DNA of 64,000 nt from Calditrichia bacterium (GCA_028284905.1 JANQQU010000034.1:105902-169901), one strand, 5' to 3'; shown: positions 1 through 9,093, counted from the stretch's first letter. The notes: generated by a model from the letters alone, not told the origin. Numbers and translations are program-made.

Positions 1-378
1 CACACTCACCGCCTTCAGCAGATTCGCTGAGAGATAACTCGCCAAAGCTTTCGCATCCCGGCGATCGGTTTTCACCTTGCTTGTCGTCTTCGGGATCAAG
101 GCCGGGGGAGTTACCACACAATTATAACCATCGGCAATTAATCGGCGATAAAGCCAAAAGCCACTAAACCCAGCTTCATACACTAAACGGATTTCACGAG
201 CACTGGCGTAGTCTTTCAATAAATTCTTTAAACGGCCATAATCTGATGCGATATTGTTGGTTTCCACAACTTCTCCATCACATTGAATACATATCGACCA
301 GGAATCCAAATGAACGTCGATACCGATAAATACACTTTTGTTACGAATGAATAATGCAATATCTTTTACATAACGCAT
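1..378 (-). CDS. IS110-family transposase, 5' part (runs off the window)
   Basis: DEDD-type transposase of the IS110 family, cut by the left window edge; 126 codons are visible from the ATG at 378. The RuvC-like N-terminal domain shows its acidic residues: D in FIGIDVHLDSW, E in VYEAGFSGFW and two D in KTDRRDAK. The family moves without a DDE chemistry, as a circular intermediate guided by a structured bridge RNA made from its own non-coding end. A close relative, internally deleted, starts at 36832; the first ~82 residues of both copies align almost without gaps. The visible reading frame is open, so this copy may be intact. The start is supported by an AGGAG 8-9 nt upstream. Confidence 0.93.
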   Translation of the reverse strand, partial: MRYVKDIALFIRNKSVFIGIDVHLDSWSICIQCDGEVVETNNIASDYGRLKNLLKDYASAREIRLVYEAGFSGFWLYRRLIADGYNCVVTPPALIPKTTSKVKTDRRDAKALASYLSANLLKAVSV

Positions 379-461
379 TGGAGACTCCTTGCTATGAATT
401 AACTTTTTTCTCTTACACTTTAAATTTATAGCAAGGACTCCATTTTTTTCAAACATAGAAA
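1..461 (-). mobile_element. IS110-family insertion sequence, left end and transposase
   Basis: The element reads leftward. Its upstream end is placed near 461, because homology with the second copy (left end near 36751) begins right after CCTTCGACAG in both: here complement 462-471, there 36741-36750. The ~82-nt leader between this end and the ATG is conserved in both copies and contains a hairpin (see the second copy). The other end is outside the window. Confidence 0.85.
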
Positions 462-558
462 CTGTCGAAGGATGAACAGTTCGCAAAACTGTTGAGATAG
501 ATCGTATTTATAGCAACTATCCGTGCTTATTCCCAGGGTTATTATCCGAGAATTTTTC

Positions 559-590
559 ACCCTTCGACAGGCTCAGGATGAATGGGAATG
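559..590 (+). repeat. Uninterrupted copy of the dispersed repeat used as IS110 target
   Basis: The sequence CCCTTCGACAG followed directly by GCTCAGGATGAATGGGAATG. The same two halves flank the broken IS110 copy at 36741-36750 and 37332-37351, so this is an empty version of that insertion site. The rest of 462-620 shows no gene. Confidence 0.8.
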
Positions 591-620
591 GTCCTATTAG
601 AAAATATAGCACTAAATTTC

Positions 621-2297
621 CTACAGCTGCACCCGCACCGTCTGCACTGCATTCGCATCTATCGTAACCGCTGCATAACGGTCGCCAATCTGCAGGTTGT
701 AAGTGATTGGCGCCTTGGTGGTGTTCAGCAATTGAACGCTCAGGAGATTATCACTATTGACTGTTGCGCAGGCGTGAAGGTCATCCGAGCCGAGGTTCGC
801 GAGCGTTTTTTCGGTTTGCACTGCTTTGTCCCCGGGGCGAATCGTCCGGCTAAATTGGGACAATACGTGATAGATCGGGGTGTAATAAACATGCTTCGAT
901 TCGGTGTCGATCATAATCGGTGCGCCACAGAAATTACCAACATGATTGGGGCCGCCATTATGGTCGAGAATAATATTCCAATCCACCCAACCGCGCATCC
1001 AATGGTCCAGGCTGACGATGATGTTACGCGCATAGCGATGCACCGGTGTATAGATCGGATGATCTTCCGCAGCTATCCCCTCCCAGGTAACTGAGTAAGC
1101 CCAGTCAGTCGCATTGTCATTCCACCAGAACTCATCATTATCAAACCAATCTTTTTCCTGAAAACGCTCCGGATCGGTGACCCCATTCTCCGGTGCCGGC
1201 TTGCCAAGATCGTCGATACAGCCTTCAGTATGAATAATCGCAAATCCAGGGAATTTTGCATTAACTGCGTCAAATTTTTCTTCAAACACTTTAAAAGTGC
1301 TCGCATACCAATGGACGGCAACACCGTAGAGATAAGGCGCTGTTTCCGGGTCCGCAAACATCAAATCGGTCCAATGCTCCAAACCATCGCGATTCTGATC
1401 GTATGCTAACAACTTGATTGCATCATAGCCGCCGGCCTTTAGTTTTGGCCCAAGGTGCGCTTTGATAAATTCATTCTGCGTTTCCGGGGAGAAGTGCATG
1501 CTTTCCCACTGACCATTATTGCCATGGGGTTCGTTCACCGGCGTTAATCCCCAAACATCCACGCCTTCGGCTTTGTAGGCATCGAGGTATTTGACGAGAT
1601 AATCCGCATAAACGGAAACACATTCATCCTTTAACGATCCACCGGTGCCCTGCCAGTTGTTCTCCGGAGCACCGGGAATATACCATTCTTCGATATCTTT
1701 CATCCAGGCAGGTGCCGTCCAGGCGGAAGCGATAATGCGCAATTCCTTGTCCGCTTGTCCGTTTTTAATGGCCAGGGCTTCCTGAATCATTGGCAGCAGG
1801 TCGTAGCTTTCATCAACGAGATTGGGATGATTGGCTTTTTTGAATCCGGCCTTATCCGGGGCAAGCGTGAAGCTTTCCAGCGCGGTGTCTCCCTTTTTAT
1901 CGACATAGGAGTATTTGCCGTAAACGCAAAAATCGCAGGCACCGATATGGGTTCTGGTTAAAGAAAAGTTAGCGCCACTTTCGCCGTAAATTTTCTCCAT
2001 CACTTCCTGGCGTTTTTCCTTCTCCAGATGCGCCAGCACATAGGCAGAGGACTCGGTAAAAGAAGTACCGATGCCATCAATGGTTTGTTTAACAACTTCC
2101 GGCTTTACCCGAATCACCACACCTTCGGCAGTGCCATCCTGGAAAGAGACATTCTCCTTAGTGGCAATTTTATCGCCGCCTTCTGAGGTAGAGAGAATTT
2201 CCGTGGTTGTGGCTAGTTTTGATTTATTTTCTGTAGTACAGGCACTCATAACAATTACCATAAAAATGAACATCAGGATTTGAATACTCTTTTTCAT
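621..2297 (-). CDS. GH30 glycoside hydrolase lipoprotein (beta-1,6-glucanase or beta-glucosidase type)
   Basis: A 558-residue lipoprotein: signal peptide with lipobox ending at Cys20 (VIVMSAC), then a GH30 (beta/alpha)8 barrel and a short C-terminal beta domain. The acid/base is Glu256 in TPVNEPHG and the nucleophile Glu358 in IIHTEGC. GH30 enzymes of this kind act on beta-linked glucosyl residues; in marine laminarin systems they remove beta-1,6 side branches, which fits GH16, GH17 and a beta-glucan phosphorylase alongside. The start at 2297 is chosen because it gives a proper signal peptide after a GGTGGGG; an upstream in-frame start (2333) would put 12 extra residues before it. It follows the GH17 gene by 37 bp and is the last gene of the locus. 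Subfamily (GH30_1 or GH30_3) cannot be settled by eye. Confidence 0.9.
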   Translation of the reverse strand: MKKSIQILMFIFMVIVMSACTTENKSKLATTTEILSTSEGGDKIATKENVSFQDGTAEGVVIRVKPEVVKQTIDGIGTSFTESSAYVLAHLEKEKRQEVMEKIYGESGANFSLTRTHIGACDFCVYGKYSYVDKKGDTALESFTLAPDKAGFKKANHPNLVDESYDLLPMIQEALAIKNGQADKELRIIASAWTAPAWMKDIEEWYIPGAPENNWQGTGGSLKDECVSVYADYLVKYLDAYKAEGVDVWGLTPVNEPHGNNGQWESMHFSPETQNEFIKAHLGPKLKAGGYDAIKLLAYDQNRDGLEHWTDLMFADPETAPYLYGVAVHWYASTFKVFEEKFDAVNAKFPGFAIIHTEGCIDDLGKPAPENGVTDPERFQEKDWFDNDEFWWNDNATDWAYSVTWEGIAAEDHPIYTPVHRYARNIIVSLDHWMRGWVDWNIILDHNGGPNHVGNFCGAPIMIDTESKHVYYTPIYHVLSQFSRTIRPGDKAVQTEKTLANLGSDDLHACATVNSDNLLSVQLLNTTKAPITYNLQIGDRYAAVTIDANAVQTVRVQL

Positions 2298-2334
2298 AAC
2301 CCCACCATTAGCGAAAATGTAACAATTAATCAAA

Positions 2335-3231
2335 TTAACGGTACTTCAGATTGCCATTTATATCCCACAATCCCCAATAGGCACCAACATCACCTTCTGA
2401 GGCAACTTTCCAGAGTTCATCAAAGCTGGAGAAGTAGAACACTTCTATATCATCCTGCTCCGCCCAGGTATAGGTATTGATAAAATAGCGCATCGCATTT
2501 TCATAAGAAGGAACGGCGCCTCTGTCCGGAGTTCCTTTATTGGGCCAGCCGGTTTCGGAAATGATCACTTTTTTTCCTTTTCCGGCGTTAAGGGCAGTGT
2601 AATACATACTTTTCAGATACGCCAACGAATGCTCCAGCGGATACCCCTCCCAGAAGGGATAACAATTTGCCAGAACGATATCACAGGCATCGGCGATGCG
2701 CGGGTGTACCGCAAATTCGTAGTAGGCATCGACATAGCCAACCGGGATACCGGGGATTTCCTTTTTCACTCGATCCATGAATTCGATTATCTGATCTTCA
2801 CTTAAGTCACCGCGCAGCAATACTTCATTACCAACCGCAACGATATCCGCATGGCCGTCTTTGGCAACTCTCAGGACGCTTTCGATCTCTGCTTCATTTT
2901 TTTCCGGATCATCACCGAGCCAGGCACCGACCATTGTCTTTATCCCATTTTCGTGCGCAATCTTCGGGATTAACTCATTACCATCCGTACAGGAAAAAGA
3001 GCGGATCCATTTTACATAAGGCTTGATGACCTGCATGCGTTCTTCGATTTGTGCCGCACTAATTTGGGATCCCGGTGCCTGATCATCCAGGTAAACGCTA
3101 AAGGAAATACCGTGGATGCCATTTTCGAGAATTTGCAGAAATGCCGCTTCCAACTCTTTTTTACTCATTTTTGAGAAATCCAAACCGGCCAGTGAACTTC
3201 TCATACGATACTTACTAGACATGCTAGACAT
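2335..3231 (-). CDS. GH17 beta-1,3-glucanase-like hydrolase without signal peptide
   Basis: A 298-residue protein that is a GH17 catalytic barrel from end to end. The acid/base is Glu136 in VAVGNEVLLR and the nucleophile Glu226 in VIISETGWP, both in their usual contexts. GH17 members cut or transglycosylate beta-1,3-glucan. The N-terminus (MSSMSSKYRM) has no hydrophobic segment or lipobox, so the enzyme should be cytoplasmic, unlike the lipoprotein GH16 and GH30 of the same locus. It would then act on imported oligosaccharides beside the GH149-like phosphorylase. It sits between the universal stress gene (23 bp upstream) and GH30 (37 bp downstream), probably in one transcript. Confidence 0.9.
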   Translation of the reverse strand: MSSMSSKYRMRSSLAGLDFSKMSKKELEAAFLQILENGIHGISFSVYLDDQAPGSQISAAQIEERMQVIKPYVKWIRSFSCTDGNELIPKIAHENGIKTMVGAWLGDDPEKNEAEIESVLRVAKDGHADIVAVGNEVLLRGDLSEDQIIEFMDRVKKEIPGIPVGYVDAYYEFAVHPRIADACDIVLANCYPFWEGYPLEHSLAYLKSMYYTALNAGKGKKVIISETGWPNKGTPDRGAVPSYENAMRYFINTYTWAEQDDIEVFYFSSFDELWKVASEGDVGAYWGLWDINGNLKYR

Positions 3232-3254
3232 GTTAAACCTCTTTCATCTCTTAC

Positions 3255-3734
3255 TTATTTATGCCTGGTTACCAGAACGGGAATTTTCGAACGGCGAATC
3301 ACACCGTTAACGGTGCCACCGAGCATGGCATCTTCCAAAACACCACGTCCTTTCAGCCCCATTACGATTAAATCGCAATTCTTACTTTTTGCAACCTGAA
3401 GAATTTTTTTTACCGGATTGCCTTTTTCCACGACGACATTTTCAACATCAATCGCTTCACCATCGTATTCGGATTGGGCAATTTCCTCCATTCGTTTTTT
3501 GACTTCTTCGTAGTAATCCTTATTTACAGAAAACCATTTTTGTGCCGCCACGGACCGCTCAACACCGAAATCAAACGCAACCATATCCTTGAACTCCTGC
3601 ACAACGTGGAGCAAAGTCAATTTTGCGCCGAATTGTTTTGCAAAACCGGCGGCATAGGCAAACGCACACCGTGCATCTTCCGAGTTATCTGTCGCATATA
3701 AGATATGCTTCACCTGAATATTGGCAAGTTTCAT
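3255..3734 (-). CDS. Universal stress protein (UspA family)
   Basis: A 159-residue single-domain Usp: an N-terminal strand followed by ATDNSEDARCAF, and the C-terminal nucleotide-binding loop GLKGRGVLEDAMLGGTVNG (G-2x-G-9x-G-S/T type), so an ATP-binding form is likely. Usp proteins modulate survival under starvation or stress; the target is unknown. The start at 3734 (MKLANIQVKH) follows an AGAGAG; an extension to 3767 adds 11 unlikely residues. It is the first gene of the Usp-GH17-GH30 cluster, separated from the rest of the glucan locus by 400 bp holding a repeat and a hairpin, so this trio may have its own promoter. Confidence 0.92.
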   Translation of the reverse strand: MKLANIQVKHILYATDNSEDARCAFAYAAGFAKQFGAKLTLLHVVQEFKDMVAFDFGVERSVAAQKWFSVNKDYYEEVKKRMEEIAQSEYDGEAIDVENVVVEKGNPVKKILQVAKSKNCDLIVMGLKGRGVLEDAMLGGTVNGVIRRSKIPVLVTRHK

Positions 3735-3936
3735 AAATGTCTCTCTTTCAATTATTCGTATAAACACTTAATTCATTCAACCAATCTGTTTCGATTAAAT
3801 GATTGGTATAGATTTAGTCCGGACTTTTAAAAACCTGTTCGCCAGGCGGCTGAATTTTTGCCATATCACTATTTTACAAGCATCCACATTCGCGACTTTT
3901 TTAGAAACCAAGGTCAATTTTAATCCTATTAACATC

Positions 3937-4025
3937 GTCATTGCGAGGCGTTGTTTGCCGAAGCAATCTCACATGGTGTAGCTCATAAAGAGATTGCTTC
4001 GGCAAAGTGCTGCCTCGCAATGACA
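3937..4025. repeat. Dispersed palindromic repeat, TCATTGCGAGG family, copy 1
   Basis: Two arms: GTCATTGCGAGGCG with TTTGCCGAAGCAATCTC on the left, and GAGATTGCTTCGGCAAA with GCCTCGCAATGAC on the right, around a short loop. Further copies lie at 31805-31895, 40989-41079 and 50386-50638. The rest of 3768-4137 shows only the hairpin at 4065 and no gene. Confidence 0.9.
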
Positions 4026-4064
4026 GCAAAGGCAAGATTACCTTTTTTCACGATCCTCCCTAAT

Positions 4065-4098
4065 GATGACCAGCCGGCAACTTACCGGACTGGTCATC
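4065..4098 (-). terminator. Hairpin after the T9SS binding-protein gene, possible terminator
   Basis: Arms GATGACCAG-CCGG and CCGG-A-CTGGTCATC around a 7-nt loop, 40 bp past the stop of the gene at 4138. There is no clear U-run on the minus strand, so termination is uncertain; it may only protect the mRNA end. Confidence 0.5.
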
Positions 4099-4137
4099 AG
4101 ATCAGCAAAAATTACAAACTGATAATTCTCGCTTCAT

Positions 4138-5487
4138 TTATTTCATCAGTATCATCTTCTTCACTGCAGTAAACTCGCCAGCAGTAAGTGAGTAGATGTA
4201 CACACCGCTCGGCAGATCTTTTGCGTCGAACGTATATTCGTAAGTACCGGCATTCTGGAAACCGTTCAGCAAGGTTGCTACTTCCTGACCGAGCACATCG
4301 TAGACCTTCAGGGTCACATTATTGGCTGTCGGCTGGCTGAAGCGAATGGTCGTGGACGGGTTGAACGGATTTGGATAGTTCTGCTCCAGTGCATAGGTCG
4401 TCGGGGTAATCTCATCAAGTTCTTCGATAGAAGACGCCGTAGAATTAAAGAAGTAGAGATTATCGAGATAAATATCGCCATTACCATCGAACTTAAACTG
4501 GAAAACATCCTCTAAGTTGACCGTCGGCGTAAAGGTGGACAGGGGAATATCTACGCTCACCCAAGTATTGGTCGCACCGGGAGGTACCAGCAAGTGTTCC
4601 ACTTCATTTGGTCCGGGGCTAATTACCCAGATGCCCAGATCAGTAGAGTTCGCAGTCCAGAAATCTACGTGCACATGGGTCATGCCGGCGGCGGTCAAAT
4701 TTTGGTTCGCGAGAAATTGAGTCCCCTGGTAATCCAGTCCTGCATACTTCAGGGTATTATTGCCGTCGATCAATACTTCAGAAACCACCGTGCCCTGTCC
4801 CCAATTCGGATTGAGCTCTCTGTCAATATCGGTATAAGCATCGCTGAATACGGAAATAACAGCATTGGCAGGCCATGTCGGTGTCGGCGCAGCAACAGTC
4901 GGCTCCGAACCACCACCGCTGCCGTCAGAGAATGTAATGTTGTCAAAATAGCAAACATTATCCTGGGTTCTGCCATCCAAGTCGAAATCCGGGAAAATAA
5001 TGATTTGGTCCTGGCCAATAGTTGTCGAATCGCCAATTCTACCGGAAAAATCAAAGGTCAATTCTTCCCATTGATTAACTACTGTGTTCGGCACCTTAAT
5101 TTCCTCCAGCGCCGCACCATCCGGCCGAGCAAATTTAATACCGACATCACTAATCACCGGTTTCCAGACCATTATTTTAACGATGCTGTTTGCTTCACTT
5201 AATGAAAAAGTACCTATGTCCGAACCATGCATAGATTCAGTACCGGCCCAGGGATTTCCTGTTTGCAGTGCGGTAAATTTAGCCACCGTTGCGGAAGTAT
5301 TAATGTTCGGATCCGGATTGGGAATAATTTCCAGCGCCGGGTTTGTGTCATTCTCGAAAACAGCCCAGGTCCAATCCGCGCCATGGCCACCGGTTTCGAA
5401 ATCGATCGGGGCATTTTGTGCAAATACGATGCTGCTCATTGCAATCATGCAAAAGATTGCCAGCAAATTAGTAAAGCTCTGTTTCAT
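4138..5487 (-). CDS. Secreted beta-glucan-binding-like protein with T9SS sorting domain
   Basis: A 449-residue secreted protein with no catalytic domain that I recognise. Order: signal peptide (1-~23); a jelly-roll carbohydrate-binding-like module (~25-190); a Pro/Thr linker; a second module (~205-350) starting VISVFSDAYTDIDRELNP; and a C-terminal type A sorting domain (~370-449, NYPNPFNPSTT ... VKKMILMK). The second module is clearly homologous to the two C-terminal repeats of the 965-residue lipoprotein at 9273. It should be exported by the type IX system and held at or released from the surface, where it would bind the glucan. The gene follows the orphan binding protein by 142 bp. Ligand specificity is inferred from context only. 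Confidence 0.8.
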   Translation of the reverse strand: MKQSFTNLLAIFCMIAMSSIVFAQNAPIDFETGGHGADWTWAVFENDTNPALEIIPNPDPNINTSATVAKFTALQTGNPWAGTESMHGSDIGTFSLSEANSIVKIMVWKPVISDVGIKFARPDGAALEEIKVPNTVVNQWEELTFDFSGRIGDSTTIGQDQIIIFPDFDLDGRTQDNVCYFDNITFSDGSGGGSEPTVAAPTPTWPANAVISVFSDAYTDIDRELNPNWGQGTVVSEVLIDGNNTLKYAGLDYQGTQFLANQNLTAAGMTHVHVDFWTANSTDLGIWVISPGPNEVEHLLVPPGATNTWVSVDIPLSTFTPTVNLEDVFQFKFDGNGDIYLDNLYFFNSTASSIEELDEITPTTYALEQNYPNPFNPSTTIRFSQPTANNVTLKVYDVLGQEVATLLNGFQNAGTYEYTFDAKDLPSGVYIYSLTAGEFTAVKKMILMK

Positions 5488-5629
5488 TGTTTCACCTCAA
5501 TATTTAACAGTTGGTTTTTAATTGCTTTAACGATCGGCGCTTAGTTTCACCCCCTTTTAGCACCCAATTATTTGATTTGTACATGTTTGATTATTTTGCT
5601 TCGCCATAGACATCCCTCAAACAGTACCA

Positions 5630-6658
5630 CTACTTTGTCAGATATTCGACGGCAACATCCCGGTATCCCCAGGCGCGCAGTTGCCGTGACCAGCCGCCGA
5701 GGTTTTCTTTCCAGACCGGGATCAGTTTCATCTGATTGTATTCATCGACTTCCTTTTCCAGGTGAATTTTATCAATGATTTTCTGCACCGGTACCTCTCC
5801 CCAACGAAAGGTCGGCTGCCCGAGAAAGACATCGACAATGCCCTTATCGATGTAGCCCAGTTGCATCGGCAGGGCATCTACCGCGACAATATTGACCTTA
5901 CCCGGGGACATCTCATTCAACAATGTTTCATCGAAAAAGGGCCAGCCGCCGACCATTGCCCAGCCTTTCAGATTGGGATATTCCGCGCTGATCCGCTTCA
6001 TTTCCGCAACGGCTGCTTCCGCGGTTTCCACATGATAGAAAGGGCCGACAATCTCGATACCACTATATTTTTCAGCAGCTTTCATTACGCCTTTCACCCG
6101 TTCCTGCAGGTTCGGTGCGTTCTCATTACCACCGAGAATGGCCACCTGGCCGCTTTCTCCCATCACGGACACCAGCCGGTCCAACACATTTTCCCCGATC
6201 TCGGCATTGTTCGGCCCATAAAAAGCAAACCGCTTTGAGGACGGGGCATCACTGTCGAAGGTCATTACCGGAACGCCGCTCTCTACCGCGGTATTGATCG
6301 CAGCAGTGAGAATAGAATCATCCGAGCAGGAAACGATAATGGCATCTGTACCATCTTCAACGGCATTAAGAATGCGCTCCGCCTGCTCTTGCGGATCTTC
6401 CTCCTTGGGAGTACGCCAATCGATTTTCACCGAAATCTTACTGTATTTATCGGAGAGATCTTCCGCGGCGGCTTCCGCGCCGATCCGGGCAGATTGAAAT
6501 ACCGGGTTCGAAGCGCTCTTCGCAATCATGGTGATGGTAATTTTTTTAGCATCAGCCGGTTCGATGCCGGCCAGTTCTTCAGTGAGATCCTGGCAGGCCA
6601 TCAACGATAAAAACAGGCTGATGAAGCTAATTCGAATAAATATTTTCCACATTTTCAC
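5630..6658 (-). CDS. Sugar-binding periplasmic lipoprotein (RbsB/LacI-fold), orphan
   Basis: A 342-residue type I periplasmic binding protein: lipobox ending at Cys22 (LFLSLMAC), then the two-lobed fold seen in ribose and galactose binding proteins. Visible landmarks are KSASNPVFQSARIGAEAAA, an EDGTDAIIVSCSD segment and a GQVAILGG segment. Such proteins normally deliver sugar to an ABC permease, but no ABC permease or ATPase gene is present anywhere in this window; the next gene upstream is an MFS symporter (34 bp away). It may serve a transporter encoded elsewhere, act as a periplasmic sugar buffer, or signal to the hybrid sensor. Function beyond sugar binding is inference. Confidence 0.83.
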   Translation of the reverse strand: MKMWKIFIRISFISLFLSLMACQDLTEELAGIEPADAKKITITMIAKSASNPVFQSARIGAEAAAEDLSDKYSKISVKIDWRTPKEEDPQEQAERILNAVEDGTDAIIVSCSDDSILTAAINTAVESGVPVMTFDSDAPSSKRFAFYGPNNAEIGENVLDRLVSVMGESGQVAILGGNENAPNLQERVKGVMKAAEKYSGIEIVGPFYHVETAEAAVAEMKRISAEYPNLKGWAMVGGWPFFDETLLNEMSPGKVNIVAVDALPMQLGYIDKGIVDVFLGQPTFRWGEVPVQKIIDKIHLEKEVDEYNQMKLIPVWKENLGGWSRQLRAWGYRDVAVEYLTK

Positions 6659-6691
6659 GATTCTTTCCTCCTTTATGCTGAAGGCAAATGC

Positions 6692-8158
6692 TTACGCCGT
6701 TGCCGGTTCTGCCCCTGCTTTTTCGCGGCGGGCATCCAGCTGTGCGCGAATTTCTTCCGATTTTTCTTCGGTGATCTTAAATGAAGCGACGGCCCAAATA
6801 GATAATCCTGCCGCGACTGCCGGAATTATGACATCATATACTTTCATCCAGAAGAAGGTCGATTCCGTTTGTGCGCCCCCGAGGGCAACATCGAAGCCGG
6901 TAGCGTTCAACAGATAACCGGAAAGGAAGAAAGCGAGGGCCATACCCAACTTTACCATCCACCAGTAAATGGAGCCGAACATACCTTCCCGGCGCTCGCC
7001 GGTTTCCAGTTCATCCAAATCGCAGACATCGGCGACCATCGATCCCATCAGGGTAAAGAGTGCGCCCATGCCGACCGCCATTAGCGGGGCAACCAGCAGA
7101 ATTTTCCAGGGAACCATCGGGTCGTAGCAAAACCATTTTAGTAAACTGCCGACCAATGTCACGGCTGTTGCAAGCATAAAGGTCATGCGTTTTCCCAGCC
7201 GGGAAGACAACCAGGTAACCACAACAATAGCCAATAAAGTGGCAATGGTATTAATGGTACCATAGATGCCCATGTATTGCGCCCCCATGTCATTATCTCC
7301 GCCACTGACATAGAAGATCATAATGTAGGAGCTGAAAGCGCCGACGAGCATAATGCCATTAAACAGAAAGAAAGTACCGGCACACAATTTTAAAAATTCA
7401 CGCTGTTTTAATGTGGTGACGAGCCCTTTCATAAACATGGAAACATTGTTTTTCAGGCCGGCCAGCAGCGATACTTTTTCTTCATCGCTATCATCATCGC
7501 CAGCGATAAACTTTTCCCGTAAAAAGAGCGCCGGCATAATTCCGACAACCGCAACGAATATCCCGATGACAATCGCCAGCGTGCGCGCCCCTTCAACGGA
7601 ATCGGAAAAGAGACGGTCGTTTTCCATAATGGCGTAGAACCAGGGCAGGGTGATCCAGGCAAATTGCCCCATAAAGTTCATCACACCCATTAAGCGGGTC
7701 CGCTCATGATAATCGGAAGTTAACTCGTAACCGAGGGCAACCCAGGGCGTTGCAAATACGGTGTAAAACATGTAAAAAATAATTGAGCCGGCGAGAAAGA
7801 ACCAAAAATAGAACGATTCGCTGTGGCCTTCCGGCAATTGCCACATCAGGGCAAAAACGAGCCCGACACCAAGGGCGCCGATAAAGATATAGGGGCGCCG
7901 GCGTCCAAAGCGGGAACGGGTTTTATCAGAAACATACCCCATCACCGGGTCGGTTAATGAATCCGTCAAACGGGGGATCGCCTGCAGCAATCCCACTAAT
8001 GCAGGATTCATTCCCAGGCCAACATTCAGAACAATTGACATAAAGCCAATAGCCGCTCCCAATAGATTGTTTACAATCGACCCCAGTCCATATGCGATCA
8101 TTTGTCCTGCGGTCAGGCGATCTGACGCAGCTGTTACATGTGGTTTATTAGCACTCAT
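6692..8158 (-). CDS. GPH-family (MelB-like) sugar:cation symporter
   Basis: A 488-residue inner-membrane protein with about 12 hydrophobic segments and the glycoside-pentoside-hexuronide symporter signature after helix 2 (TDSLTDPVMGYVSDKTRS followed by RFGRRRP). The family imports glycosides with H+ or Na+. Between GH16 (54 bp upstream) and the binding lipoprotein (34 bp downstream), it is the obvious inner-membrane importer for glucan oligosaccharides. Both ends are hydrophilic, and the C-terminus (KAGAEPATA) follows a cytoplasmic helix. The substrate is inferred from the neighbours. Confidence 0.9.
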   Translation of the reverse strand: MSANKPHVTAASDRLTAGQMIAYGLGSIVNNLLGAAIGFMSIVLNVGLGMNPALVGLLQAIPRLTDSLTDPVMGYVSDKTRSRFGRRRPYIFIGALGVGLVFALMWQLPEGHSESFYFWFFLAGSIIFYMFYTVFATPWVALGYELTSDYHERTRLMGVMNFMGQFAWITLPWFYAIMENDRLFSDSVEGARTLAIVIGIFVAVVGIMPALFLREKFIAGDDDSDEEKVSLLAGLKNNVSMFMKGLVTTLKQREFLKLCAGTFFLFNGIMLVGAFSSYIMIFYVSGGDNDMGAQYMGIYGTINTIATLLAIVVVTWLSSRLGKRMTFMLATAVTLVGSLLKWFCYDPMVPWKILLVAPLMAVGMGALFTLMGSMVADVCDLDELETGERREGMFGSIYWWMVKLGMALAFFLSGYLLNATGFDVALGGAQTESTFFWMKVYDVIIPAVAAGLSIWAVASFKITEEKSEEIRAQLDARREKAGAEPATA

Positions 8159-8212
8159 CCTAACCTCTCTTGAAATTTTGTGGCAGTTGAGATTCCAGCT
8201 TTGCTAATGCGT

Positions 8213-9034
8213 TTATTCTGCAGCTTCATACACCCGGACATAGTCCACCAGCATGGTTTGCGGGAAAACAGTGCTCAGGTTAGGTGAACCGACGTAATTA
8301 CCGCCGACGGCCAGGTTGAGTATGATATAGAACGGATGATCGTAGACCCATTCTCCGGGAACGCCGTCTGAGCGCACGGTTTGATAGAGTGCATCATCTA
8401 CGTACCAGCGAATCTCATCCGCTTCCCACTCCACTGCAAAAACGTGAAAACCGGTATCGAAGCGATCATTTACCGCCTGGTAACTGGTAGTCACCGGCTG
8501 CCCGCCGGAATAGCCGGGGCCATGCAAACTGCCATGAATAATTGTCGGTTCCTGTCCGCGATATTCCATTATGTCAATTTCTCCGCACTGCGGCCAGCTG
8601 ACCTCATCGATATTGGCGCCGAGCAGCCAGAATGCCGGCCAGAGTCCCTGTCCCCAGGGGAGTTGCATGCGTGCTTCGAAGCGCCCGTAGGTCCTTTCGA
8701 AGCGGTTTTTGGTGATCATGCGGGCAGAGGTGTAATTACGACCGGAGAAGGATTCCGCGCGGGCAACTATTGCGAGATTGCCGTTGCCGTCGAGTGAGGC
8801 ATTTTCCGGTCGGTCAGTATCATATTCCAGCTGGGCATTTCCCCAGTCGGTGCCGATGTCGAATCCCCAACGGGTCGCATTCGGCGACTGGCCAGCGGGA
8901 CCATCAAAATTATCTTCCCAGACGAGGCGCCATTCACCTTCATCAGCCTCGGAGCTGGAGCTGCAGCCGGCGAGGATCATGACAGCTACTATTAATACTG
9001 CAATTTTTAAGCGAATTAAGTAATTCCGGTACAT
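8213..9034 (-). CDS. GH16 laminarinase-type endo-beta-1,3-glucanase lipoprotein
   Basis: A 273-residue lipoprotein: signal peptide, lipobox ending at Cys24 (VMILAGC), a Ser-rich spacer, and one GH16 jelly-roll. The active-site strand is GEIDIMEY with Glu152 (nucleophile), Asp154 and Glu157 (acid/base); the M between D and E, forming the beta-bulge EIDIME, is typical of laminarinases and lichenases. The WPAFWLLG segment just before is also characteristic. It should sit at the outer membrane and cut beta-1,3- or mixed-linked glucan. The 238 bp between the upstream lipoprotein gene and this one hold two strong hairpins, so its mRNA level may differ from that of its upstream neighbour. Confidence 0.95.
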   Translation of the reverse strand: MYRNYLIRLKIAVLIVAVMILAGCSSSSEADEGEWRLVWEDNFDGPAGQSPNATRWGFDIGTDWGNAQLEYDTDRPENASLDGNGNLAIVARAESFSGRNYTSARMITKNRFERTYGRFEARMQLPWGQGLWPAFWLLGANIDEVSWPQCGEIDIMEYRGQEPTIIHGSLHGPGYSGGQPVTTSYQAVNDRFDTGFHVFAVEWEADEIRWYVDDALYQTVRSDGVPGEWVYDHPFYIILNLAVGGNYVGSPNLSTVFPQTMLVDYVRVYEAAE

Positions 9035-9093
9035 AGAATCCCTTTCTATTTGGGTACAAAATCCAAAAAGTAAATGGTTGATTCCTTTGTATC

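Noticed and set aside
3937..4025. Palindromic repeats as a CRISPR array
   Set aside because: Copies are many kilobases apart, long and palindromic as a whole, with no regularly spaced spacers and no cas genes.
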